Positions 24,724 through 33,667 of a stretch of DNA of 64,000 bases are shown piece by piece (the first letter of the stretch is position 1; every line of letters starts with the position of its first letter). The position numbers and the translations under genes were made by a program. The notes under the pieces are model-generated. The model had not been told where the DNA came from, did not search any database, and saw nothing but the letters and a program-made list of their open reading frames with translations. Source of the DNA: Polaromonas sp. YR568 (lineage in GTDB: Bacteria; Pseudomonadota; Gammaproteobacteria; Burkholderiales; Burkholderiaceae_C); NCBI RefSeq assembly GCF_900116715.1, contig NZ_FPBM01000002.1:536589-600588 (forward strand). Direction: 5' to 3'.

Positions 24724-26136
24724 ATGAACGCTGAACAAAACGAGTTGTTGACCCGCATCACGCCGGGCACGCCCTGCGGCAAGCTGCTGCGCCAGTACTG
24801 GCAGCCCGCCGCGCTGGTCGATGAGTTCAACCCGGCGCTGGACCCGCGCATGGAGATCCGCCCGGTCAAAGCCATCAAGCTGCTCGGCCAGAACCTAGTG
24901 CTGTTCAAGGATGCATCCGGCGCCTGGGGCCTGCTGGACCGCGACTGCGCGCACCGCGGCGCCGACCTGTCTTTTGGCCGCCGTGAAAGCGCCGCGCAAG
25001 GCGGCGGCCTGCGCTGCCCCTTTCATGGCTGGAAGTTCGCCACCGACGGCCGCTGCCTGGAAACACCGGCCGAACCCACCGGCAGCAAACTCTGCGAGCG
25101 CATACGCCAGCGCAGCTACCCCGTGATTGAGAAAGCCGGCGTGCTGTTTGCCTGGCTGGGCGACGAAGGCAGCACGCCACCGCCCTTCCCCGCCTTTGAC
25201 TGCTTTGCCGCGCCGGCCACGCACAGCTTTGCCTTCAAGGGTTTGTGGAACGCCAACTGGCTGCAGGCTTTTGAGGTGGGCATTGACCCGGCACACCCGT
25301 CCTTCTTGCATCGGTTTTTGCAGGATGATCCTCTAGCCGAAATCGGCGACAACCCGGCGGGCAAGCAGTTTCGCAGCGCCAGCGCCGGCAGCAAGGACGG
25401 TGAGCAGTGGCCGATGACGCGCATCATGCGCGAGTTCGCCCAGCCCGACATCAGCTTTGAGACCAAGCCCTGGGGCATGCAGCTGACCGCGCTGCGCGCC
25501 ATGACCGACAAGCTCACCCATGTGCGCGTGACCGACGCGATATTCCCGGCCACCTTTGTGATTCCGCTGTCGGAAACCATGACCATCACGCAGATGCACG
25601 TGCCGGTGGACGACACCCACACCTACTGGTACACCTTCTTCACCAGCTTTGCCGGCCCGCTGGACCGCGAGAGCATGCGCGCGCAGCGCCAGCAGTTCAT
25701 CGCCCTGCCCGACTACATCCCCAAGGCCGGCCGTCACAACAACTGGGGCTTTAACGCCGAAGAGCAGATGAGCACCACCTATCTGGGCATGGGTGAAGAA
25801 GACATCAATGTGCACGACCAGTGGGCGGTGGAAAGCATGGGCGCGATTCAAGACCGCACACGCGAACACCTGGGCACCTCCGACAAGGTCATCATGGCCA
25901 ACCGGCGTGTGCTGCTCAAGGCTATTGAGACGGTGCAAAACGGCGGTGTGGCGCCCGGCATTGCCGACCCCGCGCTGGCCGCGGAGATGACCGGCCCGGA
26001 CACGGTGGACGGCATTGCGCCGGCCGGCGAATGGGCGCAGTGGTGGCAAACCACCGCCCGCGCCAAACGAGAAGGCGCGCCCTGGCTCAAGGCCAAAGCC
26101 GCCGCCGGCACACCCAGCACCGCTACGCTGCCATGA
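24724..26136 (+). CDS. Rieske [2Fe-2S] aromatic ring-hydroxylating oxygenase, large subunit
   Basis: 470-residue oxygenase of the phthalate 4,5-dioxygenase/vanillate demethylase (single alpha-subunit) type. Rieske ligands: C75 and H77 (CAHRG), C98 and H101 (CPFHGW). The mononuclear iron site is in the helix NWLQAFEVGIDPAHPSFLH, with D188, H191 and H196 expected to bridge and bind iron. No beta-subunit gene is present, consistent with this class. First gene of a four-gene operon; its stop overlaps the next start as ATGA. Ferredoxin is encoded two genes later, reductase is not. Substrate unknown. Confidence 0.92.
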   Translation: MNAEQNELLTRITPGTPCGKLLRQYWQPAALVDEFNPALDPRMEIRPVKAIKLLGQNLVLFKDASGAWGLLDRDCAHRGADLSFGRRESAAQGGGLRCPFHGWKFATDGRCLETPAEPTGSKLCERIRQRSYPVIEKAGVLFAWLGDEGSTPPPFPAFDCFAAPATHSFAFKGLWNANWLQAFEVGIDPAHPSFLHRFLQDDPLAEIGDNPAGKQFRSASAGSKDGEQWPMTRIMREFAQPDISFETKPWGMQLTALRAMTDKLTHVRVTDAIFPATFVIPLSETMTITQMHVPVDDTHTYWYTFFTSFAGPLDRESMRAQRQQFIALPDYIPKAGRHNNWGFNAEEQMSTTYLGMGEEDINVHDQWAVESMGAIQDRTREHLGTSDKVIMANRRVLLKAIETVQNGGVAPGIADPALAAEMTGPDTVDGIAPAGEWAQWWQTTARAKREGAPWLKAKAAAGTPSTATLP

Positions 26137-27617
26137 GCGGCTTTGCAGCGCAATGCGGCGTGCATGACGCCGCAAGGCAGGCGGCGCTGGCCGATGCCGT
26201 GCGGCGCATCGAGGCGCGCGGACTGGAATTGGTGCGCTTTGCCTGGTGCGACCTGCACGGCATGCTGCGCGGCAAGACGCTGGTAGCCTCGGCCGCCGCG
26301 GAAGCCATGACGGGCGGCGTGGGCATGGTGAGCACGCTGCTGCTTAAAGACACCGCCGACCGCACCGCTTACAAGGTGTTTGAAGCCGGTGGCGCGGCCG
26401 AACTGCCGGGCTTTGAATTTGGCGGCAACGTGATGCTGCTGGCTGACCCGGCGAGCCTGAAGGAATTGCCCTGGGCCGACAAAACCGGCTGGCTGCAATG
26501 TCAGCCCTGGTTTCCCGACGGCAGCCCGGTGGCCTTTGACACACGCCGGGTGCTGCAAACTGCGCTCGCCAAGCTGGCTAAAGCCGGCTACGGCATGAAG
26601 TGCGGGCTGGAGATTGAGTTCCATATTTACCGCATCGGTGAAAACGGCAACACGCCCCAATTGGACCCGGAGCTGGCCGCCTGGCCGGGTTTGCCGCCTG
26701 AGGTCAGCATGATCCACCCGGGCTACCACCTGCTGTCGGAGCAATGGGTGGACATGGCCGAGGAGCCTTTGCGCATCGTGCAGCGCACCGCGCAAGCGCT
26801 GGGCCTGCCGCTGCTGTCGCTGGAGATTGAGCTGGGCCCCAGCCAGGTCGAAGCAGTGTTCGATGCGACCGACGCATTGGCCGCCGCCGACAACATGGTG
26901 CTGTTTCGCAGTGCGGTAAAGCAAGCTTTGAGGCGTGCCGGTTACCACGCCTCCTTTATGTGCAGGCCGCCCTTTCCGAACATCATGTCCAGCGGCTGGC
27001 ATTTGCACCAGTCGCTGGTCGACCTGAAAACCGGCGCCAACCTGTTCAAGCGCGCCAACCCCGCAACAGGAAGCACGCCCACCGACGCGCAATACACGCT
27101 GTCGGAAGTCGGCGAGCAGTACCTGGCCGGCCTGCTGGCGCATGCGCGCGGCATGACGGCGTTTTGCACGCCCACCATCAACGGCTTTGGGCGCTTTCGG
27201 CCCAATGCACTGGCGCCGCAATCCATTTTGTGGGGCCGCGACAACCGCGGCGCCATGCTGCGCGTGGTCGGCCAATGCAACGACAACAGCACGCGCATCG
27301 AAAACCGCCTGGGCGAGCCGGCGGCCAATCCCTATCTCTATCTGGCGTCGCAGATCTATGCCGGGCTGGACGGCATGGCCCGCCGCCTGAAAGCTCCGCC
27401 GGCGACTGACGCGCCGTATGGGTCCGCCACGGAGAAAATCCCCACCAGCCTGGGTGAGGCGCTGGACGCGTTAAAAGCCGACGCAGCCTTGACGGCCGCC
27501 TTCGGCGACACTTTCGTCCGTTATCTCGCACGCATCAAGCAGGCCGAAATCGACCGCCATGCCGAAGCCGAAGACAAGGACGACTGGCAGCGCCGTGAAT
27601 ATTTCAGCCGTATCTAA
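26133..27617 (+). CDS. Glutamine synthetase-like ligase (probable gamma-glutamyl-amine synthetase)
   Basis: 494-residue GS-family enzyme. Active-site elements are intact: metal Glu pair E160/E162 (GLEIEFH), EIELGPSQVE (231-240), ammonia/phosphate-site His in SGWHLHQS (290/292) and the Arg-Glu-Arg set STRIENRLGEP (388-392). The usual NSYKR...PG block is replaced by NGFGRFRPNALAP (350-362), as in GS-like enzymes that ligate glutamate to amines (gamma-glutamylputrescine, isopropylamide or anilide synthetases). Translationally coupled to the Rieske gene, which argues for joint action on one substrate. Not a housekeeping GlnA: no adenylylation Tyr region is seen. Confidence 0.88.
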   Translation: MSGFAAQCGVHDAARQAALADAVRRIEARGLELVRFAWCDLHGMLRGKTLVASAAAEAMTGGVGMVSTLLLKDTADRTAYKVFEAGGAAELPGFEFGGNVMLLADPASLKELPWADKTGWLQCQPWFPDGSPVAFDTRRVLQTALAKLAKAGYGMKCGLEIEFHIYRIGENGNTPQLDPELAAWPGLPPEVSMIHPGYHLLSEQWVDMAEEPLRIVQRTAQALGLPLLSLEIELGPSQVEAVFDATDALAAADNMVLFRSAVKQALRRAGYHASFMCRPPFPNIMSSGWHLHQSLVDLKTGANLFKRANPATGSTPTDAQYTLSEVGEQYLAGLLAHARGMTAFCTPTINGFGRFRPNALAPQSILWGRDNRGAMLRVVGQCNDNSTRIENRLGEPAANPYLYLASQIYAGLDGMARRLKAPPATDAPYGSATEKIPTSLGEALDALKADAALTAAFGDTFVRYLARIKQAEIDRHAEAEDKDDWQRREYFSRI

Positions 27618-27625
27618 GATCACTC

Positions 27626-27964
27626 ATGACCACCATCACTGTCAATTTAATAGCATCAAGTGGAAGCACCACACAGATAAGCGGCAAGATTGGGAAAAGC
27701 CTGATGGAAGCGGCCGTCTCGGCCGGCATTGACGGCATAGCCGCCGACTGCGGCGGGCTGCTGACCTGCGCGACATGCCACGTGTATGTGCAGGAACCTT
27801 TTGCCTCGGATGCCAGCCTCCTGCCGCCACCCGACGGAGAAGAACTGGGCATGATCGAATTCACCGCCGCACCGCGCAAACCCACCAGCCGCCTGAGCTG
27901 CCAGATCAAGCTCACGCAAGCGCTGGACGGTTTGGCGGTAGAGTTGCCGTCTACCCAGTATTAA
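27626..27964 (+). CDS. [2Fe-2S] ferredoxin, adrenodoxin/putidaredoxin type
   Basis: 112-residue electron carrier. Cluster ligands C42, C48, C51 (CGGLLTCATC) and C92 follow the C-x5-C-x2-C-xn-C pattern of adrenodoxin-type ferredoxins; the acidic DGEELGMIEF stretch is the usual partner-docking region. Placed 8 bases after the GS-like gene, it presumably passes electrons to the Rieske oxygenase. Codons 6-12 coincide with a piece of the short GCTAT-type repeat (27641-27660). Confidence 0.93.
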   Translation: MTTITVNLIASSGSTTQISGKIGKSLMEAAVSAGIDGIAADCGGLLTCATCHVYVQEPFASDASLLPPPDGEELGMIEFTAAPRKPTSRLSCQIKLTQALDGLAVELPSTQY

Positions 27965-27982
27965 CAACCGACAGGTGCCTAC

Positions 27983-28285
27983 ATGATTCTCGAACTCGCC
28001 GACATCCGCATCCACCCCGGCCAGCAAGCCGCCTTTGACGAAGCCATCCAGCGCGGCATCAAGGACGTGATTTCCAAGGCCAAGGGCTTTCAGGGCTACA
28101 AGGTCAACAAAGGCATTGAAAGCCCCGAGCGCTACATCCTGCAGATCTTCTGGGATACGCTGGAAAACCACACCATCGACTTCCGCCAGTCGCCCGCCTT
28201 TGCCGACTGGCGCGCCATCGTCGGGCCGTTTTTTGCAGGGCCTCCTACGGTGGAGCATTTCGACTTGCTGGCCAAATCGAACTGA
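27983..28285 (+). CDS. Antibiotic biosynthesis monooxygenase (ABM) domain protein
   Basis: 100-residue protein with the ABM/dimeric alpha-beta barrel pattern: LADIRIHPGQQAAFDEAI, FQGYKVNKGIESPERYILQIFWDT and a final RQSPAFADWRAIVGPFF. Such proteins are cofactor-free oxygenases, isomerases or stress factors. Last gene of the Rieske operon, followed by a strong terminator. It could process a reactive product of the oxygenase; no direct evidence. Confidence 0.85.
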   Translation: MILELADIRIHPGQQAAFDEAIQRGIKDVISKAKGFQGYKVNKGIESPERYILQIFWDTLENHTIDFRQSPAFADWRAIVGPFFAGPPTVEHFDLLAKSN

Positions 28286-28301
28286 AAAAGACACGCAAAA
28301 C

Positions 28302-28332
28302 AAAAACGGGGCTTATCAGCCCCGTTTTTTTA
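28302..28332 (+). terminator. Bidirectional Rho-independent terminator
   Basis: Stem AACGGGGCT / AGCCCCGTT with loop TATC, followed by seven T on the plus strand and preceded by an A-run that serves the minus strand. It sits between the Rieske operon and the convergent MarR gene and can end both. Confidence 0.9.
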
Positions 28333-28369
28333 TCTGGTTTGCTTAGCCGTCTTACTACCTGGCGTCGCT

Positions 28370-28813
28370 TTACTTGGCATCGTTCTCGTGGCCGGCGACC
28401 AGCTTGGTCAGCAAGACGCCGAGCTGCACCCGCTCCTCTTCCGCCAGGGGCGCCAGGATGCGCTGCTGGGTCTTGCCGACCGCCCGCTTCATCTGCAGGG
28501 CAACTTTTTCACCTTCCGGCGTGTTCCAGAGCAGCTTTCGGCGCTTGTCGCGCGGGTCGGCTTCGCGCTTGACCCAGCCCTTGGCCTCCAGGCGGCCGAT
28601 GACGGAGCCGAAGGTAGCCGGGTCAAAGGCGACGCGGCCCGACAGCGTGATCTGGTCTTCGCCGGGGTCGTCCATCAGCGCATTGAGGATGGCAAATTGC
28701 ACGGGGGTGGCGTCGAAACCTGCCGTCTCCTCCATGAAGATTGCCACTGCCAGCTGCTGCGCGCGCCGGATCAGGTGCCCGGGCGCTTCTCCGAAGTTGA
28801 AACTTTTTGCCAT
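28370..28813 (-). CDS. MarR-family transcriptional regulator
   Basis: 147-residue winged-helix regulator: LSGRVAFDPATFGSVIGRLEAKGWVKREADPRDKRRKLL contains the recognition helix and the MarR wing motif (DPRDKR). Divergent from the 3-hydroxybenzoate/gentisate operon; the 14 bp palindrome at 28870-28883 lies between them. Aromatic-acid-responsive MarR repressors (such as NicR or HpaR types) have this arrangement, so it is probably the local repressor, relieved by 3-hydroxybenzoate or gentisate. Confidence 0.92.
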   Translation of the reverse strand: MAKSFNFGEAPGHLIRRAQQLAVAIFMEETAGFDATPVQFAILNALMDDPGEDQITLSGRVAFDPATFGSVIGRLEAKGWVKREADPRDKRRKLLWNTPEGEKVALQMKRAVGKTQQRILAPLAEEERVQLGVLLTKLVAGHENDAK

Positions 28814-28869
28814 TTGCCGAGTTTACCGTTCAGGTTTGCGGTTCAGGGTATGTACTAATCCGCCAATTA

Positions 28870-28883
28870 ATAAGTATACTTAT
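28870..28883. promoter_or_regulatory. MarR operator candidate
   Basis: Perfect 14 bp palindrome ATAAGTATACTTAT centred in the 125 bp gap between marR (start 28813) and the hydroxylase (start 28939), in an AT-rich patch unlike its surroundings. Length and symmetry suit a MarR dimer. Confidence 0.75.
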
Positions 28884-28938
28884 CATTAATGCATTCACAG
28901 CAAATTGCAACGACATTCCCGGCTTGACCCACCCCACT

Positions 28939-30132
28939 ATGGCACACACTTCTCCCCTCATCATCTCGGGCGGCGGCATCGGCGGACTGGCCGCGGCCAT
29001 GGTGCTTGCCCAGGACGGCCACCCGGTGACACTCCTGGAGCAGGCGGCGAGCTTCGGTGAAATCGGCGCCGGCATCCAGCTGGGCCCGAATATCTTTCGC
29101 ATGTTCGACTACCTGGGCCTGACCGAAGCCATCAACCGCGTGGCCTTCTTCCCGCCCGGCCTGGGCATGAACGATGTGCGCACCGGCGAGAAAGTGGTGC
29201 GCGTGCCGCTGGGCGATGTGGCCCGCGCCACCTACGGTTTTCCTTACGGCGTGATCTACCGCGCCGACCTGCACCAGGTGTTCCTGGACGCCTGCCGCGC
29301 CCAGCCCAACGTCACCCTGCGCACCAGCGCCAAGGTGGAGTCGTTTAACCAGACTGCCGACGGCGTGACCGTACAGCTTGAAGGCGGCGAGGTCGTTGAA
29401 GGCCGCGCGCTGATAGGCGCCGACGGCATGTGGAGCCGCATCCGCGAAGCGGTGGTGGGTGACGGCAAGCCCCGCGTGTCGGGCCATATCGCCTACCGCG
29501 CGGTGCTCAAGCGCGAGGATGTCCCTGCCCATTTGTGGAGCGACGACGTGCTGCTCTGGGGCGGCGAGAAGACCCACCTGGTGCACTACCCGCTGCGCCG
29601 CGGCGAGCTGTTCAACCTGGTGGCCGTCTTTCACAGCAATAAATACGACGAAGGCTGGAACACTTTCGGCGACACCGCCGAGCTGACTGAGCGCTTTGCC
29701 GACGCCTGCCCGCAGGTCAAAGAGCTGCTGGGCAAGATCGAAACCTGGAAGATGTGGGTGCTGTGCGACCGCGAACCGGTGAAGAACTGGACCGACAAGC
29801 GCGTCACCCTGCTGGGCGACGCCGCCCATCCCATGCTGCAATACCTGGCCCAGGGCGCCGGCCAGGCGATTGAAGACGCGGTGGTGCTGCGCGAAGCGCT
29901 GCGCTTTACCCGCGGCGATGTGGAAAAGGCCTTCCAGAAATACCAGCAAAAGCGCTACCTGCGCACCGGCCGCGTGCAGCTGACCGCCCGTTTTTATGGT
30001 GATATTTACCATGCGGCCGGCGTGCAGCGCGAGCTGCGCAACCAGATGTTCCAGAGCGGCACCGAGAGCGCGGGCTTTGCGGGTCTGAAGTGGATGTACG
30101 ACGGGATCGAGCCGTCAAAACTGTTCCAATGA
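28939..30132 (+). CDS. FAD-dependent monooxygenase, 3-hydroxybenzoate 6-hydroxylase-like
   Basis: 397-residue single-component flavin hydroxylase, expected to convert 3-hydroxybenzoate to gentisate with NADH and O2. FAD motifs: GGGIGGLAAAMVLAQDG near the start, the middle DG motif (LIGADGMWSRIREAV) and GDAAHPMLQYLAQGAGQAIEDA near residue 295. The QYLAQGAGQ wording and neighbours (gentisate dioxygenase, fumarylpyruvate hydrolase) favour 3-hydroxybenzoate over salicylate as substrate. Start ATG 28939; the longer frame crosses the operator and is rejected. First gene of the operon. Confidence 0.92.
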   Translation: MAHTSPLIISGGGIGGLAAAMVLAQDGHPVTLLEQAASFGEIGAGIQLGPNIFRMFDYLGLTEAINRVAFFPPGLGMNDVRTGEKVVRVPLGDVARATYGFPYGVIYRADLHQVFLDACRAQPNVTLRTSAKVESFNQTADGVTVQLEGGEVVEGRALIGADGMWSRIREAVVGDGKPRVSGHIAYRAVLKREDVPAHLWSDDVLLWGGEKTHLVHYPLRRGELFNLVAVFHSNKYDEGWNTFGDTAELTERFADACPQVKELLGKIETWKMWVLCDREPVKNWTDKRVTLLGDAAHPMLQYLAQGAGQAIEDAVVLREALRFTRGDVEKAFQKYQQKRYLRTGRVQLTARFYGDIYHAAGVQRELRNQMFQSGTESAGFAGLKWMYDGIEPSKLFQ

Positions 30133-30157
30133 CGCTTTTAAAGCCTCAGGGACTGTG

Positions 30158-31159
30158 ATGAAGCCTGTTTTTGCCAACTTTTCCCGCCAAATTCTCGCTA
30201 TCTTTTTGGTAGCGGCTTACGCTCATTCTGCGGGCGCTGCAGGCCCAAAAGATTCAAAATCTCCGGAAACCTGGCCAAGCAAGCCGCTGCGCATCCTGGT
30301 GGGCTTTCCCGGCGGCTCCACGCCCGACATGGCCGCCCGCACGCTGGCCGAGCCGCTGAGCCGCGCCCTGGGCCAGCCAGTCATCATCGACAACAAACCC
30401 GGCGCATCCGGCAACATCGCAGCCGACCAGGTCGCCAAGGCCACCGACGACCACACGCTGGGTGTCGTCATCAACGGCAATTTGACCTCGGCCAAGCTGC
30501 TCTACCCCAAGCTGCCTTACGACCCGGCCAAAGACTTTGCGCCGATCTCGCTGATGGCCACCGCGCCGCTGATGCTGGTGGCGCCTGCCAATGAACCAGC
30601 CGGGGCCGAGTTCTTCGCCGCCGCGCGCCAGGGCGGCAGCCAGTGGAACTACGGCTCGGTCGGCAATGGCTCAGTCGCCCACCTTGGCATGGAGCTGCTG
30701 AAAAGCCGCGTACCCGGCCTGACGCCGGTGCACGTGCCTTTTGCCGGCAACCCTCAGGTGGTCACCGCCATGCTGGGCGGCCAGATCCAGATGGCGCTGA
30801 TTCCGCCCGGCGTGGCCATGCCGCATGTGCGCTCGGGCAAGCTCAAGGCCATCGGCCTGGCCGGCGGTCGCTCTTCGCTTGTGCCCGAGGTGCCGCCGCT
30901 GGCCGATGCCGGTGTGACCAACGTGAACCTCGAAGTCTGGACGGCACTGATCGGCCCGGCAAACCTATCCAAAGCCGCGCAGGCCCGGCTGGCGCAAGAA
31001 GTGCCGCGCATCATCCGCGACGCCGACACGCGTCAAAAACTCTTCAACCAGGGCTGGCAGGCTGTGGGCACGTCGCCCGACGGCCTGAGGAGCCGCGTCA
31101 AAGATGAAGCCGCCATCCTGGGCGGCATCATCCAGTCGCGCGGCATCAAGCTGGAATAA
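30158..31159 (+). CDS. Bug-family periplasmic solute-binding protein
   Basis: About 333 residues, TctC/Bug receptor with signal peptide ending near AGAAG (residue 27). Typical blocks: LRILVGFPGGSTPDMAART, VIIDNKPGASGNIAADQV, and VHVPFAGNPQVVTAMLGGQ around the ligand pocket. GTG 30155 directly precedes ATG 30158; the ATG is preferred. Probably captures 3-hydroxybenzoate or a related aromatic acid for the pathway encoded around it. Much of its signal-peptide coding sequence is formed by a copy of the short dispersed repeat (30197-30245). Confidence 0.92.
   Translation: MKPVFANFSRQILAIFLVAAYAHSAGAAGPKDSKSPETWPSKPLRILVGFPGGSTPDMAARTLAEPLSRALGQPVIIDNKPGASGNIAADQVAKATDDHTLGVVINGNLTSAKLLYPKLPYDPAKDFAPISLMATAPLMLVAPANEPAGAEFFAAARQGGSQWNYGSVGNGSVAHLGMELLKSRVPGLTPVHVPFAGNPQVVTAMLGGQIQMALIPPGVAMPHVRSGKLKAIGLAGGRSSLVPEVPPLADAGVTNVNLEVWTALIGPANLSKAAQARLAQEVPRIIRDADTRQKLFNQGWQAVGTSPDGLRSRVKDEAAILGGIIQSRGIKLE
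30197..30245 (+). repeat. Short dispersed repeat, copy R2, inside a signal-peptide coding region
   Basis: GCTAT-cttttt-GGTAGC followed by GGCTTACGCTCATTCTGCGGGCGCTGCAGGCC, matching the R1 layout (stem, GCTTACGC, GCxxxAGGCC/T end). It encodes roughly residues 14-30 of the Bug receptor, including the hydrophobic core and cleavage site. Confidence 0.55.
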
Positions 31160-31167
31160 GCAGAGTC

Positions 31168-32547
31168 ATGGCCTCGATCACTGAACCCGCACGCACCTTG
31201 CCGGTCTACGGCGAGTTTGACGTCGTCGTGGTCGGCGGCGGACCTGCTGGCCTGGCCGCCAGCGTCAGCGCCGCACGGCATGGCGCGCGCACGCTACTGG
31301 TAGAGCGTTACGGCTTTCTCGGTGGCATGGGCACAGCCGGCGGCGTCACCAACTTCGCAGGCGTCTATGGCCGCAAGAACGGCCAGATGCACCAGGTGGT
31401 GCGCGGCGTGGCCGACGACCTGCTGCAACGCATAGACGCACTGGGCGGCCTGAACGCGCCGCAAGACGGCATGCAGAGCCGCATCCGTGTGCGCTCTTAT
31501 GACGTGTCGGCCTACAAATGCGCGGCGGACCAGCTGCTGGTGGCGGCTGGCGTTCACATTCTTTTTCACGCCTGGGCCTCCGCTGTGGTGATGGACGGTG
31601 ATTGCATCGGCGCCCTGGTGGTCGAAACCAAATCCGGCCGGCAGGCGATACGCGCGTCGCGTTTCATCGACTGCTCAGGCGACGCCGACGTGGCGAACTT
31701 TGCCGGCGTGCCGTTTGAGCTGGGCGACGGCCATGGCAGCGCGCTGTTTCCTTCGACGATGTTCCGCGTCGGCCATGTCGATGCGCCGCGCGCACTGGCG
31801 GCCGTGGGAGAGTTCAAGGCTATCAACACGCTGATGGCCGAGAGCCAGGCGCGCGCGCCGGGCCGCTACAAATTCCCACGCGAAGGCGCGATCCTTCGGC
31901 CCCAAAAGAACCCCACCGAGTGGCGCGCCAACGTCACGCAAATCCGCAACGCCCAGGGCACGGCCATGGACGCCACCGACGCGCGCCAGCTCAGCGAAGG
32001 CGAGCTTGAAGGCCGGCGCCAGATCACCGAATACTTCCGCTTTCTGCGCAGCGAGGTGCCGGGCTTTGAAGACTCCGCCATCGTGGACATCGCACCGCAA
32101 GTCGGTATCCGCGAAACGCGCCGCATTCAGGGCCTCTATGCCTTGAGCGGCGAAGACATCCTCTCCTCGGCCCGCTTTGACGATGCCATCGGCATCAACG
32201 CCTGGCCGATGGAGCTGCATGCCGATGGCCGTATCGACTGGCAATTTCCGCGCAATGTAGATGCCGCGCAAGGCCGCGCCTACAACGACCTGCCCTGGCG
32301 CATGCTGGTGCCCCAGGGCGTGGCCAACCTGCTGGTGGCGGGCCGCTGCGCCTCGATGACGCATGAGGGCCAGTCGGCCGCACGCGCCAGCGGCGGCTGC
32401 TTTGTGATGGGCCAGGCCGCGGGCACGGCGGCGGCGATGCTGTCTGCCGGGCAATCTTTTTCCGATACAGACGTGAAACAACTGCAGCAGTTGCTCACGC
32501 ATGACGGCGTGTACTTCGACAACGATTTCGACAACGGCGATCTTTAA
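31168..32547 (+). CDS. FAD-dependent oxidoreductase (FAD_oxidored family), role unknown
   Basis: 459 residues with an N-terminal dinucleotide fold ([29 protein letters not shown]) and the FAD_oxidored features [35 protein letters not shown] and, near the end, [36 protein letters not shown]. Proteins of this family are poorly characterised and usually annotated only as FAD-dependent oxidoreductases. It lies inside the gentisate operon, 8 bases after the Bug gene, yet the textbook 3-hydroxybenzoate route needs no such enzyme. It may handle a side substrate or a precursor such as a partly reduced ring. No signal peptide. Confidence 0.85.
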   Translation: MASITEPARTLPVYGEFDVVVVGGGPAGLAASVSAARHGARTLLVERYGFLGGMGTAGGVTNFAGVYGRKNGQMHQVVRGVADDLLQRIDALGGLNAPQDGMQSRIRVRSYDVSAYKCAADQLLVAAGVHILFHAWASAVVMDGDCIGALVVETKSGRQAIRASRFIDCSGDADVANFAGVPFELGDGHGSALFPSTMFRVGHVDAPRALAAVGEFKAINTLMAESQARAPGRYKFPREGAILRPQKNPTEWRANVTQIRNAQGTAMDATDARQLSEGELEGRRQITEYFRFLRSEVPGFEDSAIVDIAPQVGIRETRRIQGLYALSGEDILSSARFDDAIGINAWPMELHADGRIDWQFPRNVDAAQGRAYNDLPWRMLVPQGVANLLVAGRCASMTHEGQSAARASGGCFVMGQAAGTAAAMLSAGQSFSDTDVKQLQQLLTHDGVYFDNDFDNGDL

Positions 32548-32569
32548 AACCAGAGACTGGACACCCACC

Positions 32570-33667
32570 ATGGACATGACGCCCCCACCCACCCACGGCC
32601 AGAGCACAGCGCCCAACAGCGCCGCGCGCAAAGCTTTTTACGATGCGATTTCGGCACACAGCATGACGCCGCTATGGGAAGTGCTGCATGCCCTGGTGCC
32701 GCAGTCGCCCAGCACGCCGTGCCAGCCGGCGCTGTGGAAGTACGCTGACGTGCATCCCTTCCTGATGAAGTCGGGCGAACTGATCACCGCTGAAGAAGCG
32801 GTGCGCCGCGTGCTGATCCTGGAGAACCCGGGCCTGCGCGGGCAGTCGTGCATCACGCAGTCGCTGTACGCGGGCCTGCAGGTCATCATGCCGGGCGAAA
32901 TCGCGCCCAGCCACCGCCACACGCAAAGCGCGCTGCGCTTTGTGGTGGAAGGCCATGGCGCCTTCACCGCGGTGGACGGCGAACGCACACAAATGAAACC
33001 GGGCGACTTCATCATCACCCCGAGCTGGACCTGGCACGACCACGGGCACGAAGGCCGCGTGGAATCCGACACGCCCGTGGTCTGGCTGGACGGCCTGGAC
33101 ATTCCCATGCTGCGCTTCTTTGATGCGGGCTTTGCCGAAAACGGCACGGCCAAGCAACAAGAGGTCACCAAGCCCGAAGGCATCAGCACCCACCGCTATG
33201 GCGCCAACATGCTGCCGATGCGTTATGACGCACCCTTCGGCGGCAAGACCTCGCCCATCTTCAGCTACCCCTACGACCGCACGCGCGAGACGCTGCACCA
33301 GCTGGAAACCCATGCCGACATCGATGCCTGGGACGGCGTCAAGCTGCGCTATGTAAACCCGGCCACCGGCGGCTCGCCCATGCCGACCATGGCGACCTTC
33401 ATGCAGCGCCTGCCGGCGGGCTTTGCGGGCAAGCCCTGGCGGCAGACCGACGGGGCTGTTTTCAGCGTGGTCGAAGGTACCGGTTCCGTCAGCATTGAGC
33501 AAGGCGGCAAGACTTCGACTTTCGAGTTTGGCCCCAGAGACCATTTTGTGATTCCGTCGTGGCACACTGCGCAATTGCGTTCGGCGCAGGGTTGTGTGCT
33601 GTTCAGTTTTTCAGACCGCCCGGTGCATCAGGCATTGGGCATACACAGAGAAGAAAGGTTGTCATGA
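32570..33667 (+). CDS. Gentisate 1,2-dioxygenase
   Basis: 365-residue bicupin that opens gentisate between C1 and C2 to maleylpyruvate using Fe(II) and O2. The N-terminal cupin carries the iron ligands: H115 and H117 ([15 protein letters not shown]) and H156 (WTWHDHGH). The second cupin (about 260-350) has [13 protein letters not shown]. Length fits the family (about 340-370). Start ATG 32570, shortly after the FAD gene; the stop overlaps the next start (ATGA). Confidence 0.95.
   Translation: MDMTPPPTHGQSTAPNSAARKAFYDAISAHSMTPLWEVLHALVPQSPSTPCQPALWKYADVHPFLMKSGELITAEEAVRRVLILENPGLRGQSCITQSLYAGLQVIMPGEIAPSHRHTQSALRFVVEGHGAFTAVDGERTQMKPGDFIITPSWTWHDHGHEGRVESDTPVVWLDGLDIPMLRFFDAGFAENGTAKQQEVTKPEGISTHRYGANMLPMRYDAPFGGKTSPIFSYPYDRTRETLHQLETHADIDAWDGVKLRYVNPATGGSPMPTMATFMQRLPAGFAGKPWRQTDGAVFSVVEGTGSVSIEQGGKTSTFEFGPRDHFVIPSWHTAQLRSAQGCVLFSFSDRPVHQALGIHREERLS

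Noticed and set aside
25848-27275. A 475-codon open frame on the minus strand
   Set aside because: Antisense to the Rieske and GS-like genes, both of which have intact motifs.
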